A DNA stretch of 64,000 nucleotides from Wolfiporia cocos (lineage: Eukaryota > Basidiomycota > Agaricomycetes > Polyporales > Phaeolaceae), in the NCBI GenBank assembly GCA_029448655.1, contig JACCLO010000012.1, positions 1,488,001 through 1,552,000 of the forward strand, in the 5' to 3' direction. The position numbers and the translations under genes were made by a program. The notes beneath the pieces are model-generated. The model did not search any database. It had not been told where the DNA came from and saw only the letters and a program-made list of their open reading frames with translations. How positions within the stretch are numbered: position 1 is the first letter of the stretch; every line of letters starts with the position of its first letter. Shown piece after piece: positions 47,564 to 58,627 of this stretch.

Positions 47564-49303
47564 ATGCCCACTGAGAGCGCCGACAATGAGTTGGACGCTC
47601 ATGAGTGGGTCATCATACCGAGGGACTGGTGGAAGAACTCGTACCGCACAGTACAGTGGACCTACCGCAACTCCGAGAGACAGCAGCGGCCCAGGCACCT
47701 CCGCACACCATGCATACAGCCACTAATCCCCGGCTCTGGCATACACGCAAGACCACCGCACTACCACGACCTCCTGTTCGCCCGTCGGAGGGAGGAGGAG
47801 GAGGGTGCGTCGCAGGAGGATTTGGAGCTCAATCCCAGTTTGGCAGGAGTGCGGGTGGCGGAGGAAGCGTTGCGGCCGTATGAGTGCGACGTTGGTATAG
47901 ACCGCCCGCAGATCGACAGCAAGCCGCCGCACAATCGTCGTGTCCTTTCCGATGGCTCTCCCGAAAATGCGGCCCCTGCACTGTGGCACGACATGGTGCA
48001 GGCGCTCCTAGGCAGCGAAATCGAGCGGCCCTCGACATCGCTGGCAGATCTTGTCGACCCTTGTTCGGAACCAAGAAGCAAGGTATGGGACCTCACAGCT
48101 CTCGACAGCGCACTCTCCTCGCCCAGCGTCCCGGACCTGGTCGACCTCACCGACTCGGAGGTTTCGGTCGAGTCGGATCCTCTCCCGGCGACGCCCCGCG
48201 GAACGTTCACGCAAATCGCGCCCGTCCCGAACAAGCCTCTCAACGCATCTGCGCTCTCGTTCACGCCGTCGACGCCAACCCCATCGCCCCCTTCCGTGTC
48301 GTCCTCGCGCTCATCGCTCTCGCCCACTCACGAGTTTGCCTTCCCCTCGTTGCACGCCGACAACCCTGCCGCGTCCCCCGCTGCACGGAGACGTTCTCTC
48401 CTGCTGCAGAAGGACGGGGACGGGTTCTACCATCCTGTCGACGGGCCGACCGACAGCCACACGTCGACCCGGAGCACCACCCCGCGTCGGCCCTCGGCCG
48501 ATCTCCTCCCTGCGTTCCTGGCGGATGGGACGAGCGCGAGCCGCACGCGCGCACGGAACGCCTCGCGCACGCGGGAAATCGTCGACCGCCTGCGGTCCGG
48601 ACGCTGGACAGGCAAGAAGGCAGGGAGCAAGTCCGGAAAGGAGACGGGCGATCACACCGACCCGGGTGCGCATACTAATAGGGCGCGCTCGCGGGACGCG
48701 AACACCGCCGCGGGACCGGCGCGAAGAGAAGCACAGCCCGACGCACGCGCGCCTGGCGTGCGGGCGCCCACGGAGGGCGACGGGTGGGTCCGTGGCCCCG
48801 CGGCGGACACCGCGGACGACGGCTGGATCGCAGGCCCCACAGCGCCATCGGCGTCACCTGGGGTCCCCGCCACCCCCGCAAAGGCGCACAGGCGCGGGAA
48901 GCAGGGCCATCGGCGCTCGCCGAGCACCGCGAGCACGCTCTCCGTGTCGGGCTCGAGCGGCGCGTCGTTCTCGCCCGCGACGCCCGCGTCGACGTTCAGC
49001 GTGAACCTGCACACGCCGCCGAGCGCCGCGCAGGCGTTCCCGCCCCCGCCCCCGCTCGTCCCGCTCGCGCCGTTCCCTGCGGCGCCGGCGTATGCGCCCG
49101 CGCATATGACGCACGTGCAGGCGATGCAGATGCAGGTGCAGATGCAGATGCAGGCGCAGCAGTGGCAGACGTACAAGGCTGCGCAGTTCTTCGGCGGCGC
49201 GCCCGCGTATGTGCCGTATCATCCTGCCGGACCGTTGCCGGTGGTGGCAGGCCAACCGGCGGCATTCAACGCGAAGGGCATGGCTCTCTTAGGTGTGCAG
49301 TAG
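47564..49303 (+). CDS. Large intrinsically disordered protein, function unknown
   Basis: One long frame; the first ATG in good context is 47564 (MPTESADNELDAHEWVIIPR), as the upstream extension begins at a TTG. About 579 aa. An N-terminal conserved-looking part (WWKNSYRTVQWTYRNSERQQ) is followed by long Ser/Thr/Pro/Ala-rich disorder, a basic patch (RSGRWTGKKAGSKSGK), and a repeat around EGDGWVRGPAADTADDGWIA. The C-terminal end is Pro/Ala-rich with a Met/Gln tract (QAMQMQVQMQMQAQQ at about 49121-49163) encoded by an ATGCAG-type microsatellite. No enzymatic motif. The composition suggests a nuclear or cytoskeletal scaffold, but that is not shown. Confidence 0.7.
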   Translation: MPTESADNELDAHEWVIIPRDWWKNSYRTVQWTYRNSERQQRPRHLRTPCIQPLIPGSGIHARPPHYHDLLFARRREEEEGASQEDLELNPSLAGVRVAEEALRPYECDVGIDRPQIDSKPPHNRRVLSDGSPENAAPALWHDMVQALLGSEIERPSTSLADLVDPCSEPRSKVWDLTALDSALSSPSVPDLVDLTDSEVSVESDPLPATPRGTFTQIAPVPNKPLNASALSFTPSTPTPSPPSVSSSRSSLSPTHEFAFPSLHADNPAASPAARRRSLLLQKDGDGFYHPVDGPTDSHTSTRSTTPRRPSADLLPAFLADGTSASRTRARNASRTREIVDRLRSGRWTGKKAGSKSGKETGDHTDPGAHTNRARSRDANTAAGPARREAQPDARAPGVRAPTEGDGWVRGPAADTADDGWIAGPTAPSASPGVPATPAKAHRRGKQGHRRSPSTASTLSVSGSSGASFSPATPASTFSVNLHTPPSAAQAFPPPPPLVPLAPFPAAPAYAPAHMTHVQAMQMQVQMQMQAQQWQTYKAAQFFGGAPAYVPYHPAGPLPVVAGQPAAFNAKGMALLGVQ

Positions 49304-49868
49304 TGCGTCTCCCCTGCTCTCCCGCATCTACAGTGCAGCTGACCACCGCACTCTCAGGATATCTCCGCAAACAAATATTCATTCGTTCGGCGTAGCACAG
49401 GCTTCTCTCATATGCAATTCTTCACGGACCCCCGCTCCATTCACGGCATTAAGTAGTAGTATATTTGTTTCGCTTTCTTCAGGTTTGCTGTAGATGGGAT
49501 GGTCCCATCGGCCCGCAGCGGTGCTCAGTATGCATGTCTTGCCATCGGACTGTTGTGTATCTTGCGTTACAATCAATGAATGTTGTACGGTTTGAGAATC
49601 CGCGCAATTATATATAGTTCACGTTCTTCTGGAATTTGCGGCGTGCTCTACATGTGGCATGGAGAACTTGGAGAAGCATCTGAGAAGTTGCAATCGTGTG
49701 CAATGCATGCCTGCATTTACGGCACTCCTATCACTGAACTGTCAGACAGGCAGCTTCCAATCACAGCGATCATGATATTGTGAATACTATACAGATATAA
49801 TGTGCTACATTCTTGATACATTCTGTACAGACATGAGATCAGCGTTCATTCATTCGATGGTAAGGTGG
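49304..49868. other. Intergenic, convergent 3' ends
   Basis: A 565-bp stretch between convergent genes. AT-rich and without a supported gene. Confidence 0.4.
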
Positions 49869-50658
49869 TCACGAATCAATCTTCTTGATGCGCGGGGCAG
49901 TTCCGACATGGTTGCCGTTGTGGTCATCGCGGAAGAGCTCGCCGCTCCTAATCGAAACCTTCGCATTTTGCGCCTCCAGCGCGCGCAGATGGCGCGTGCG
50001 CGACGACTCCGCGCGCAGACTGCTGCCCTTCCGCGGGTTCCACAGCAGGTCGACCGCAGCGGGGCGCTGTGCACTCAGTGCACTTCGCCTTTTCTGGAGC
50101 GCATCGATCAGAAGCTGCATGTCTTCCTGAGGAGACATGGGAATGTCAGACGTCGTGCGGAGGTGTGTCAGCAGGGCCGAGCGAGAGAACTAGGTTTAAG
50201 CGTGGGGTTAGACCGTGTTGCTATGGATTGTTTGTCGGCGAATGGCCACATACCAAGCGCCCCTGATCCTCATCCTCCTTGACGGAGAGATTGTAGCTGT
50301 GGCGCTTGCTGGGTGCTCCAGGGCGCGGTTTCTTTGGCCGCAAGGTAGGCTTGGCCACGCTTGGGACGGGGCTCTCGTAGTCCGCCGTGAGAGAGATGTC
50401 GCCGAATGCACTCAGCGTGTTCTCCTCGTCACTTCCCGCCTCGTCTGCATCACGTTGGCGGCTCCTGTCGGTGTCCGCGTTGCTGCTCGAGCTTGATGGC
50501 ACATAATCAAACACGGGCAATGCCTTCCTCTTGTGAGAGTTCTTCGAGCCTCTCGAAAAGTGTTCGGTCTGTGGTGTCAAAAAATATGGCAGCTATCAGC
50601 ACCGCGGCTCAGAATGGACGACAAGGCATTCCGGGCGACGTACGTGGTAGCGAGACAT
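49869..50658 (-). CDS. Hypothetical nuclear-type protein, three exons
   Basis: A five-codon first exon (MSRYH, from ATG 50658) splices in phase to TEHFSRGSKNSHKRKALPVF; a frame that runs on upstream of that exon is not ATG-initiated. Exon 2 has a Ser-rich acidic stretch and PTLRPKKPRPGAPSKRHSYN, a basic segment that could act as a nuclear localisation signal. After an intron (GTATGTGG...CTCAG) the last exon reads EDMQLLIDALQKRRSALSAQ, LLWNPRKGSSLRAESSRTRH and ends KKIDS at 49869. No family recognised. Confidence 0.6.
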
Positions 50659-51289
50659 GTTAGGCGGTTCAAGGACATAGAGGGGCCCACGGGACATGCT
50701 AGGCCGCTTTAAATGAAGACCCAGTGATTGCCCTCGCCTTCGCTAAAGAAACCACATGTAACACACGATTTGATGGGGAATGCGAGTGGCAGCTCAGAGT
50801 GACCTGTGGCATCATACAATTGGCGGTGTGTTTTGGTTCCGCATCCATATGGAGAGTAGCCGAGGACCAGCGGCGTCGAGCAGGATGCAGGAGTTAGAGC
50901 ACGCTTTAAGTCCGGCCGCGTGCCGCTTCCGAGCCCCTGTGCCACCGATGCATTTGGTAACTGAGAACAATTGCGCTTTGCGACTACGGTTCGCACGGTG
51001 GGCAGTCGGGCTCGTACGCACGGGATTGATGGATAAACGTTACAAAGGCCTAGGGGCGCGATGAGGAGAGTGCCTTGGTCGACTGTAGGATCTTCAAGAA
51101 TGTCCCGGAGGCGCCGAGCTGCAATCACGTGGGCGCGGACCCAAACACGTACACGTGATCAGGCGCGACGCGTCGGTCGGTGGTCGCGCAGAACTCGACG
51201 GCGGCGTCGTGCTAGCCAGTTTATCACTCTGGATAGGGGATGTTAAGAGATAACACACCCAACTGACTGCTTATACTACCCGGACTTAT
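50659..51289. promoter_or_regulatory. Divergent spacer, no gene seen
   Basis: A 631-bp spacer between head-to-head starts at 50658 and 51290. No convincing ORF. The 50659-50700 part holds a direct echo of GACATGTTAGGC / GACATGCTAGGC (about 50654 and 50694). Confidence 0.4.
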
Positions 51290-52892
51290 ATGGCTACACT
51301 GCTTAGAAGTAGTACGACTTTGGATGCACGCATGAGGTCCGCAGAGCTCCCGCTAGACGGACAAGCTACCTCAGACGAAGACGCGTTAAACACAAGCTAT
51401 ACGCCAGATATCTCGGAAACACCGTCGATAACCCCTTCGAGCTCATCTGGACTGGCCACTCATCGCTTGTTATACCGCGGAGCGCTCTCACTACCCGACT
51501 CGCATATTCTGCTCGATGGCCTCAGCTTCACCGCAGCGCTCACCGCAACAGGCGAGATCGCGAATATTGCAGATGGAAACGGGACAGCATTGCTCGACCA
51601 CCCGCTTGCGCTTGCACTGGAGAGCATGCGGGGGAGACCGAGTCTGCATCTTATTGGGATGGTAAAGTTGGCGGATGTGTGGATGGACGAGAAGAGCGTC
51701 GGGGCGGTCACTCTGTAAGTACTCCGCTGGTTTACAGAACAGAACGATGGTCCTAGCACTCGCATCACCGCCACAGAGACATACACCCGCTGGCGACGCT
51801 GAGCAAGCTCTACTTCGAGAACGCATTCTGTCTGGAGCCAATCACAGCTGCTGATGGCAGAAGTGAACATGGAGTCCGCGTCAGCTTAAGCGACAGCGGT
51901 GAGTCCGAAGCGACTCGCACCACACCCAGCAGCTAAGGAGATCATCCCGCAGACGACCCCAGCAACAACGACATCCTCATCTACGCCCAGCTGCAAGCAT
52001 CGCCATCTGCCTCCACCGACTCTTCGAGCCTAGACATCCCATCCACCTCGAGCTCGCCCGCAGGGACGCTCTCCCTCCTCGCCGCGCGCATCCTCCCGGG
52101 GCCGCCGCCCGCGCGTGCGCCGCCCCGCCCACGGCCGGATGACCCGACACCTCGCCTGCCGCCCTTCGCGAAGCGGAAGCGCGACGAGGTCCTGGGCGGG
52201 CATGCCGACGACAGGAAGGCGAAGGCCTCCAGGGGGAAAGGCAGGGAGACGGAGGTGTCCGCGGAGACGCTGAGGAGGGCACGCGAGACGATGACCACGC
52301 TGCCGAGGTCTGCGGCGGGCACAGGGAGCAAGGGAGGGAGGGGTGGCGAGGGAGGGAAGGCAGGGAAAGGAGGAGGGTTCAAGGTGCCTCAGGTGCCGGC
52401 GAGGGCCGGGTCGGGGAGCGCGGACTTGCGGGAGGGGAGTGCGGGAACGGACGTGAGCATGATAGATGCGTTCGGTGCTTCGCAGCAGCCGGAGCCTGCG
52501 GACACCTCGCCCGAGGGATGGGAGAAGGCGAATAAGACAGTGAGTCGTAGTTCGACGGTTTGGTTCATAAGCTGACTGCACGCCTTGCCATATAGGTAGT
52601 CAAGCAAGCCGTCGTGCGCTGTCTTGGCGATTATGGGATAAGCAAGCAACATGAAGAATTTAACGATCTCTTTCAATATACCTACCGGGGGACTTCGTTC
52701 GCATTGGTACGTATGCAGATTTGTGGGCAGTCGTTGGCACTCGTTTCACGGTTGCTACAACCACAGCGAACGCAGATGCGCACGGCCGCATTAGACCTGT
52801 GGTCTGTATACAGGCTGGTTGATACGCATGCAAAGATGTATATCGAGGCTCCACCAGGCGCTGGACAGTCCCGTGTAACAGCGGATCGATGA
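51290..52892 (+). CDS. Sld7-like protein (putative DNA-replication initiation factor)
   Basis: Five exons joined at GT-AG introns with phases that fit: 51290-51715, about 51779-51899, about 51955-52539, about 52597-52708, and about 52781-52892. The N-terminus reads GLATHRLLYRGALSLPDSHI and LHLIGMVKLADVWMDEKSVG. The middle is a long disordered stretch with a basic region (PPFAKRKRDEVLGGHADDRK). The C-terminal domain reads VVKQAVVRCLGDYGISKQHE, EEFNDLFQYTYRGTSFALRT. The pattern of a C-terminal helical domain with EFNDLFQYTYRGTSFALR recalls the Sld7 C-terminal domain (Sld3 partner in yeast). That call is from memory and moderately sure; the gene structure itself is well supported. Confidence 0.6.
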
Positions 52893-53147
52893 GGGCTTTG
52901 CATCACATCAATTGTTTTGGAACATTGTTGTGTGAGTGCAACGGTCTCCACATATCCTGTGCGCCGCACTGACCTCCCGTCAGATCTACCTCATGTGCCG
53001 TGCTGTAAGTACTGTAGTTCGTCACAGTGTACGTGCGCGGGACGCGAAAGCACTTCGTAATCACATGCTCATAAACTCGCTGAAGCCTCCGATCATGATC
53101 TGACGACCCAGCTTCGCCGTCGTTGCTTACCACATCCTCCTTTGACA

Positions 53148-53852
53148 ATGTCTGACGATTCGACCCTTGTAGACCTATCCCACAGGCTTGATGCGCGCAC
53201 GCAGATATACCCAGGTGACCCGGCGTTCAGCTGCTGCCCGGCGCTGACCCTCGCCATCGACGGTGTTAACGTCCAATCGGTGTCACTGGGGTCCCACACA
53301 GGCACGCACGTCGACGCGCCGTTCCATTTCTTCGACTCGGGCGCACGTATCGACGAGATCCCCCTCTCGCGCTTCGTCGGGCGCGCACTGGTGATCGACG
53401 TCACGGGCAAGTCACCGCGGGAACGCATTCTCTGGGCGGCCCTCGAGCCGCACGAGGAGGAGATCGGGAGGCGCGTGGCGCAAGCATCTGAGCGCGGCAC
53501 GGGCCTCGTCCTGCTGTTCCACACAGGCTGGTCGCGCTTTTGGGGCACGCAGCAGTACCTGAACCATCCCTTCCTCGATGCCGAGGTTGCGAAGCGGATC
53601 GTCGACCTGGGCGTCACGACTTTCGGAATAGACACGCTGAGTCCGGACGAGACGCCTGCTTCGGAAGAGGTGCACACTGCTTTCGACGTGCACAAAGTCT
53701 TCCTGGGAGCGGGGGGAGTGATCGCGGAGAATGTGACCAACCTGGAAAAGATCCGCCTGGGAGAGTGGGATGTTAGCATGGTGCCGCTTAAACTCGGTGA
53801 TTGCGACGGATCGCCGGTGCGGGCCTATGCTTCGAGACGTGTGCAGCTTTGA
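53148..53852 (+). CDS. Metal-dependent cyclase-family enzyme (kynurenine-formamidase-like), copy 1
   Basis: A single-exon gene of 234 codons from ATG 53148 (MSDDSTLVDLSHRLDARTQI). It shows the family hallmark SHTGTHVDAPFHFF (His-x-Gly-Thr-His-x-Asp-x-Pro-x-His, metal-binding), IYPGDPAF, LLFHTGWSRFWGTQQYLNHP, and FGIDTLSPDETP, where relatives keep a conserved (V/I)DTLSPD. The family includes arylformamidases of tryptophan breakdown and cyclases of polyketide pathways, so the substrate is open. Soluble, no signal peptide. A second copy lies 560 bp downstream on the same strand, so the pair arose by tandem duplication. Confidence 0.85.
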   Translation: MSDDSTLVDLSHRLDARTQIYPGDPAFSCCPALTLAIDGVNVQSVSLGSHTGTHVDAPFHFFDSGARIDEIPLSRFVGRALVIDVTGKSPRERILWAALEPHEEEIGRRVAQASERGTGLVLLFHTGWSRFWGTQQYLNHPFLDAEVAKRIVDLGVTTFGIDTLSPDETPASEEVHTAFDVHKVFLGAGGVIAENVTNLEKIRLGEWDVSMVPLKLGDCDGSPVRAYASRRVQL

Positions 53853-54409
53853 TGGTGAGCCAGATATTTCTTCATGAATCTGAATCTCCTTGTTGAGCCT
53901 GCACCCACGCTCTTCATTCCATCGCCCTCGAATATCAGGCGGCTCACTCGTGTGGGACCGTTAGTGCAATATCGAAAGATGGTTGACTTCATCGAGCGGG
54001 CGGTCGTCATGAAGATGCATCAGCTACGTCATTCGCATCGCCTGTTCCTATCCGACAGACTGGTGTTGGACATGGGCGTTGACGGTTTGGGAAACGCGTA
54101 TACCACATTCTGCGCAGACAGGTCATATGTTTTCTCATGCTGCAACAACAGCAGAGCTGCCCAGTCTAGTGCACGGGACGTTGTCCATCCCGCCTCCGTC
54201 ACGATCGGGTCGCCCGTGGCTCTGTGGTCCGTGCAAGCCCTTTAGGGCTGCTGTCCCATGGATAACCCCGGGTCACGACGAGGAGTATTTGCCGGTCCGT
54301 ATCTCCGCATCGCAAGTCTCGCCGTCCAGACAGCTCCGATGTTTTGCCAGTTGTCCCCGGGGCCCGCGAATGTCCATCGTCGCATACATAAAATGGGCGG
54401 GCATCCACG
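53853..54409. other. Spacer between the tandem cyclase genes
   Basis: 557 bp with no supported gene; frames seen here are fragments. It must hold the promoter of the second gene. Confidence 0.4.
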
Positions 54410-55189
54410 ATGTCATTCCTCCTGCCAAGCAGAATGGCAGGAGATCCCGCCCCGGTTTCACCCCGCACAGCAGACTCCGGCGACGTGCAGCGCGAGCATG
54501 TCGTCATCGACCTCACCCATCCTCTCGTCCCGAACGGCGTGCCCGCATGTCCCGGCCACCCCTCCTACAACGCCGAGCTCACCTTCAAGCTCGCAGACGG
54601 CGACTTCGCCAACGTGCACACGCTCACGCTCGGCTCGCACACGGGCACGCACATCGACGCGCCGTACCACTTCTTCCTCGACGGGTGCACCGTCGACAAT
54701 CTGGATCTCCGGCTGCTCGCTGCGGCGCCGGCGGTCGTGGTCGATCTCCGGCTGAAGAAGGCGCACGAGCCGATCCGGTGGGAGGACTTGGAGAAGCACG
54801 CGCACAGGATGCGGCGCGGCGTCGCGGTGCTCCTGTGCACGGGATGGTCGCGGCGGTTCGGACAGCAGGGGTACAGCGACCACCCGTTCCTCGAGCTCGA
54901 GGCTGCGAGGCGGATGCTGGATGCGGGTGTAAGGGTCATCGGCGCAGGTACGCTGAGCCCGGATGAGTTCACTGAGGAGGGAGATACTGGTCAGGTGCAC
55001 CGGCTTGTGCTCGGGAGCGGTGGGGTGATAGTGGAGAATCTCAATAACCTGGGGCAGGTGTTGGACAAGGGCTGGGAGGACGTTCGGGTATCCGTACTTC
55101 CTCTGCGGTTGAGCGGAGTTGATGGGAGCCCAGTGAGGGCCGTTGTATGGAATGAGCGGCCGGTGGCAGCGACTTTAATTAATGATTAA
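54410..55189 (+). CDS. Metal-dependent cyclase-family enzyme, copy 2
   Basis: A single-exon frame of about 260 codons. ATG 54410 is in frame; ATG 54434 (MAGDPAPVSPRTADSG) is an alternative start. HVVIDLTHPLVPNGVPACPG opens the domain; SHTGTHIDAPYHFFLDG is the metal site; VLLCTGWSRRFGQQGYSDHP and IGAGTLSPDEFTEEGD follow, where D of the DTLSPD motif in copy 1 is replaced by G (AGTLSPDE). The end reads GVDGSPVRAVVWNERPVAAT. The divergence from copy 1 is large enough that the two may act on different substrates. GC-rich codon use matches its neighbours. Confidence 0.85.
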   Translation: MSFLLPSRMAGDPAPVSPRTADSGDVQREHVVIDLTHPLVPNGVPACPGHPSYNAELTFKLADGDFANVHTLTLGSHTGTHIDAPYHFFLDGCTVDNLDLRLLAAAPAVVVDLRLKKAHEPIRWEDLEKHAHRMRRGVAVLLCTGWSRRFGQQGYSDHPFLELEAARRMLDAGVRVIGAGTLSPDEFTEEGDTGQVHRLVLGSGGVIVENLNNLGQVLDKGWEDVRVSVLPLRLSGVDGSPVRAVVWNERPVAATLIND

Positions 55190-55568
55190 CGTTGAGCTTC
55201 AATAAAAATCGCTACCCGGACGATCCCATCTCAGATTGCCCAAGGATCTTCGGCAACCAGAAGCTCAGGGTCCAAACTTGACGGGAACATGTCGCGAACC
55301 CACGCAGGTACCGTGCGGTCGTCGAAGTCACTCAATGGCACCCGAGCTAGTGCAAAGCGTTCATCGCGGGTACACAGGTAGTACATTGGATTTCACTTTC
55401 ATTTATGAAGAAAGATTCAAGACTTGCCGAATAATGAACGTCCGCACAGAGAACACCGTTGCGTGAACGGGCACGAACAAGAAGTAACAAAGGCAATCAT
55501 CAGTTTCTATATAACACATGTTCGCCAGCAACGCTGTTGCACCCTTGTGCTGTCGCCCGGACTATCTT
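55190..55568. other. Intergenic, convergent 3' ends
   Basis: 379 bp, no supported gene. Confidence 0.4.
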
Positions 55569-56611
55569 TCACGGCCGCTTCGGGCACGGTGTGAACACCT
55601 GGTGCATGTCCCAGTGATTAAGAGATGGCGCCTTCTCCTGTTCTGATTTACGATTTCCTTCACGATGTTCCTCATAGTCAACAGTCACCCATATCTCGAC
55701 TCTGGATCCGCACTTCTCAAAGGCCCATTCGCGGTCCCAGAACACAACGTCTTCCTCAAAGTAGTTGCGCGTAGCGCGCTCCTTGAGTAGCTGGTCGACG
55801 ACTTTTCGCGCCTCCGCAAATGAGACAGAGCCAGAGGAGACAGAGACATCCTCGTCCTCTTCACAGGAAGCTCCATCCGCAGCTGCCACGTCCGGAACGT
55901 GATTGTCGACCGTCGACCCAAGATTGATGGGCGCCATGTCCATTCCGGCCAGCAAGAGGGCGGACCAAGGCGTGATCTTGACGCCAGGTTGCAGGGGAAG
56001 CCTAGCCTTGAACGAATCATTCTCGCAGAAGCGTGGGTTGGGCCGCACGATCGTTCGGACTGTTTCGTATTGTGTGCCGCGAAAGATGAAGGACTCGCTA
56101 ATCTGTGGCAGCTGCTGCGTATCTTCGGCCGCAGGAACGTTCGAAGTCCAGCAAGACGAGGACGAGTCCATCGTGTCGTCGTCATCGTCGGGGTCGGCGT
56201 TAACAGGCCACGGCTCAATTTCGCCCGTATACAGGTCCCAGTCGTCGTCGTCGTTATCATCATCGAAGTCATCGCTGTCGGCATTCTGCTCATTCCCAGA
56301 AGAGGCAGGGAGATACGATTCGCCGTCTTCGTCCTCTCCGTCAGTGTCCCAGTTTCTCTGCTCGGACGGAGGTACAAGGGGGACTTTGGGTTGTTTGGGC
56401 GACACATCCTATGAGAGGGATGTCAGCTTCCCATTGTCAATACGCGGACCAACAGAACAGTTACCCGCGATGGCGGTGGCCCTTCCCAGTTTCGGGCGCC
56501 GTGAACTGTGTGCGAGGTCCAAATGTCGTCCCGGAAGGAGTACTTAGGATGCCACAGCTTGTTTGTTGCCGTCTCAAGGACGACAAGTTCCCCCGAAGCT
56601 GTGGCAGCCAT
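55569..56611 (-). CDS. Hypothetical protein with a highly acidic Asp-rich segment
   Basis: Two exons. Exon 1 from ATG 56611 (MAATASGELVVLETATNKLW, then SFRDDIWTSHTVHGARNWEG) splices by GTAACTG...CATAG to DVSPKQPKVPLVPP. An acidic stretch follows (SDDFDDDNDDDDWDLYTGEI and ADPDDDDDTMDSSSS), then RTIVRPNPRFCENDSFKARL and FAEARKVVDQLLKERATRNY with a WDREWAFEKCGSRVEIWVTV end, stopping at 55569. No family recognised. The Asp runs suggest binding of a basic partner such as histones or RNA-binding proteins, which is only inference. Confidence 0.65.
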
Positions 56612-58014
56612 GATAGGGAACGAATCTGTCGACAGAGGTGATGGTGGGATGTGAGAAGGAATGCAGACCCGTCATTTATGCGCGACGGCCACAGGCCCCC
56701 CATTGTTCGTCTGGCCACGTTTTGATGGCTCGCAATGGCGAGGCACCATCGATGCTTACAGCGTTCTGGCCTGCGGCATGTGACGGGAACAAACGAGTCT
56801 ATTGGTTCGCCTAGACACGGCTGTGGTGGTCAATGCTGCACGTTGCGAGATAACAAAGTCGCCGAGTGCCGCGAAGCGAAGGCCATTGGTACCGTCGCGA
56901 TGTATTGAGAAGAGGAAGACTGGTATGATGCAGATATCACAGGTCTGGGTAGGTGCGATGGGGCTTCTAACGAGAAATTCACCAGAAGCCATGTCGCCTG
57001 CATGACTTGACTGTGCATCGCGGAGTCAACTGACGTATTTCACAGATCCGCGATGATTAGTTCGCATCCTGGGAGTGCTCCGCCGTGAGGGGGGCTACTG
57101 TAAGCTCAAGCACGGCCTAATCCTACCATAGAAACCGAGCTAACGCGAGTAAAAAGCCACACATTGTGTGGCCGAGGCCCGAGACTGTCGGCACCGTGGG
57201 CACCGTGGAACGCGGAGTACGTTGTACACCTGGAGTAGTTAAATGGGTGCGAAAGCCTGTGCATCTGCCTAGGCGTGTAGCCTTACATGATGCTCACCGA
57301 TCTCATGATGGCATAGACGCTCTCCCGGACAGTCATGGCGCATACATTTCTCTTTGCGTCTTCTACAACAGAACCTGGTAAAGGTACTGAGGGCAGGGCA
57401 AGATTGATGAGCACCATCTGACAGAAGCGTAGCAGCGGCCTAACCATTCGGAGTTGGAAACGACTTACGGTGATGGATGGCTCCAAAAGCGCTAGTGATC
57501 GTGTGTATTCTCGCGGCAGACGTCTGTCTCAACGCAATACGGAGACCGCAGAGACCTGAAACACTTGGGTGACATTCGGAACGCCCGCCATCTGTCTAAG
57601 GTCAGCCCGGCGGCTACCCCAATGAACGTCATTTCGCCAGCATTTCGGGGAACGCGTCTGTATCAATAGAGCTGAAACACCACTGAGGGCAATATTGTCC
57701 TGTCCTCATGCCCCGGGAACACCAGCCTGTAGACGCACTCGACCTCGATGTGGAATATACGATGTCTTTACTCGTCCCGTACCGGCGTTCGAAAATACAT
57801 ATTCTCTGAAGGCCCTCCGGACTTCTGCCAGTGACAAGATTTGGGTTGGCGCTGAGAACTCAAGCGTATCCGAAAGGGATATTGGTAAACCGAGATTCAG
57901 ATCCAACTCCATTGGCACGTGTCTACTAAACGCCGACGTACGTGCGTCTTAACTTCCACAGCATACTCAATGTTCGCATAACAACAGTTTCGGCTAGAAT
58001 CCATACCAGGTTCC
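56612..58014. other. Unresolved region with exon-like minus-strand frames
   Basis: The minus-strand frame 57910-57706 (MELDLNLGLPISLSDTLEFS, then ILSLAEVRRAFREYVFSNAG) and the frame 56981-56756 (MASGEFLVRSPIAPTQTCDI, then FSIHRDGTNGLRFAALGDFV) look protein-like. I could not join them by splice sites to each other or to the gene at 55569-56611. They may be exons of one diverged or decaying gene. Confidence 0.35.
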
Positions 58015-58627
58015 ATGGGCGGTCTCACATCGGCGGGGAGTCGACTCCCTCCATCTTTCACTAGCCTCTACCGCCTCTTTCTGCGAACATCCGCAGTATC
58101 TGTCCTCAGTCACCGGCCTGCTTTCCGTCAGCTCCGTATACTATGGAGACCGTGCTTTGAAAGCGCAGCACAGGTCCTACACAGAGTACAGCGCACGTCT
58201 GGTAACCAAGAAAGAGAGCGCCTCCAGCGCTGGTACAATGTATGGGAAGCGCGGAGTAGGTCTGTGATCGTATCACCGCGTTGATGGTAGCTGACTCGCT
58301 ACACCAGTGGACAACACACTGTCATTGCTGTCGGTCTCTGCGCGGTCTCGTGGGCTTGCTCACCGAGCGACGCGTAATTTGCAATCCATCATGAGGGCGC
58401 GGAGTGCAGGAGGCGTTCAGAAACAAAAATGGAACCCTCAGCTTTCCCCAAGCTCTGAGCACTACAAACCGATCACGATAGTGCGTGGTTCCCGAGCGGG
58501 CAACAGACTGGACAAGATCAAACAGTCGGCGCAAGTGGAAGAAAATGCGTGGAATGCACTCGGGGAAGCGATAACTATGGCGGAGGGTAGAGATGGCATC
58601 ACATTGGGAAGGCTTCGAAATCGCTAG
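58015..58627 (+). CDS. LYR-motif protein, probably mitochondrial (DUF1763-like)
   Basis: Two exons. Exon 1 from ATG 58015 contains the LYR motif in FTSLYRLFLRTSAVSVLSHR and then LRILWRPCFESAAQVLHRVQ, ending WEAR. The donor GTAGGT (58256) and acceptor ACACCAG (58306) join it in frame to MDNTLSLLSVSARSRGLAHR. The second exon holds KWNPQLSPSSEHYKPITIVR, ENAWNALGEAITMAEGRDGI and the end TLGRLRNR at 58627. LYR proteins are small basic helical bundles that bind mitochondrial acyl-carrier protein and serve in Fe-S delivery or complex assembly; this one resembles the fungal DUF1763 group. The start is supported by the N-terminal basic helix. Confidence 0.7.

Noticed and set aside
48051..49395. Large alternative frames across the disordered protein
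   Set aside because: Arg/Pro/Ser-rich frame shadows caused by GC-rich periodicity; the 47564-49303 frame has the coherent composition and start.
54079..55000. Frames overlapping cyclase copy 2 on both strands
   Set aside because: Shadow frames of a GC-rich gene; only the 54410-55189 frame carries the metal-site motif.
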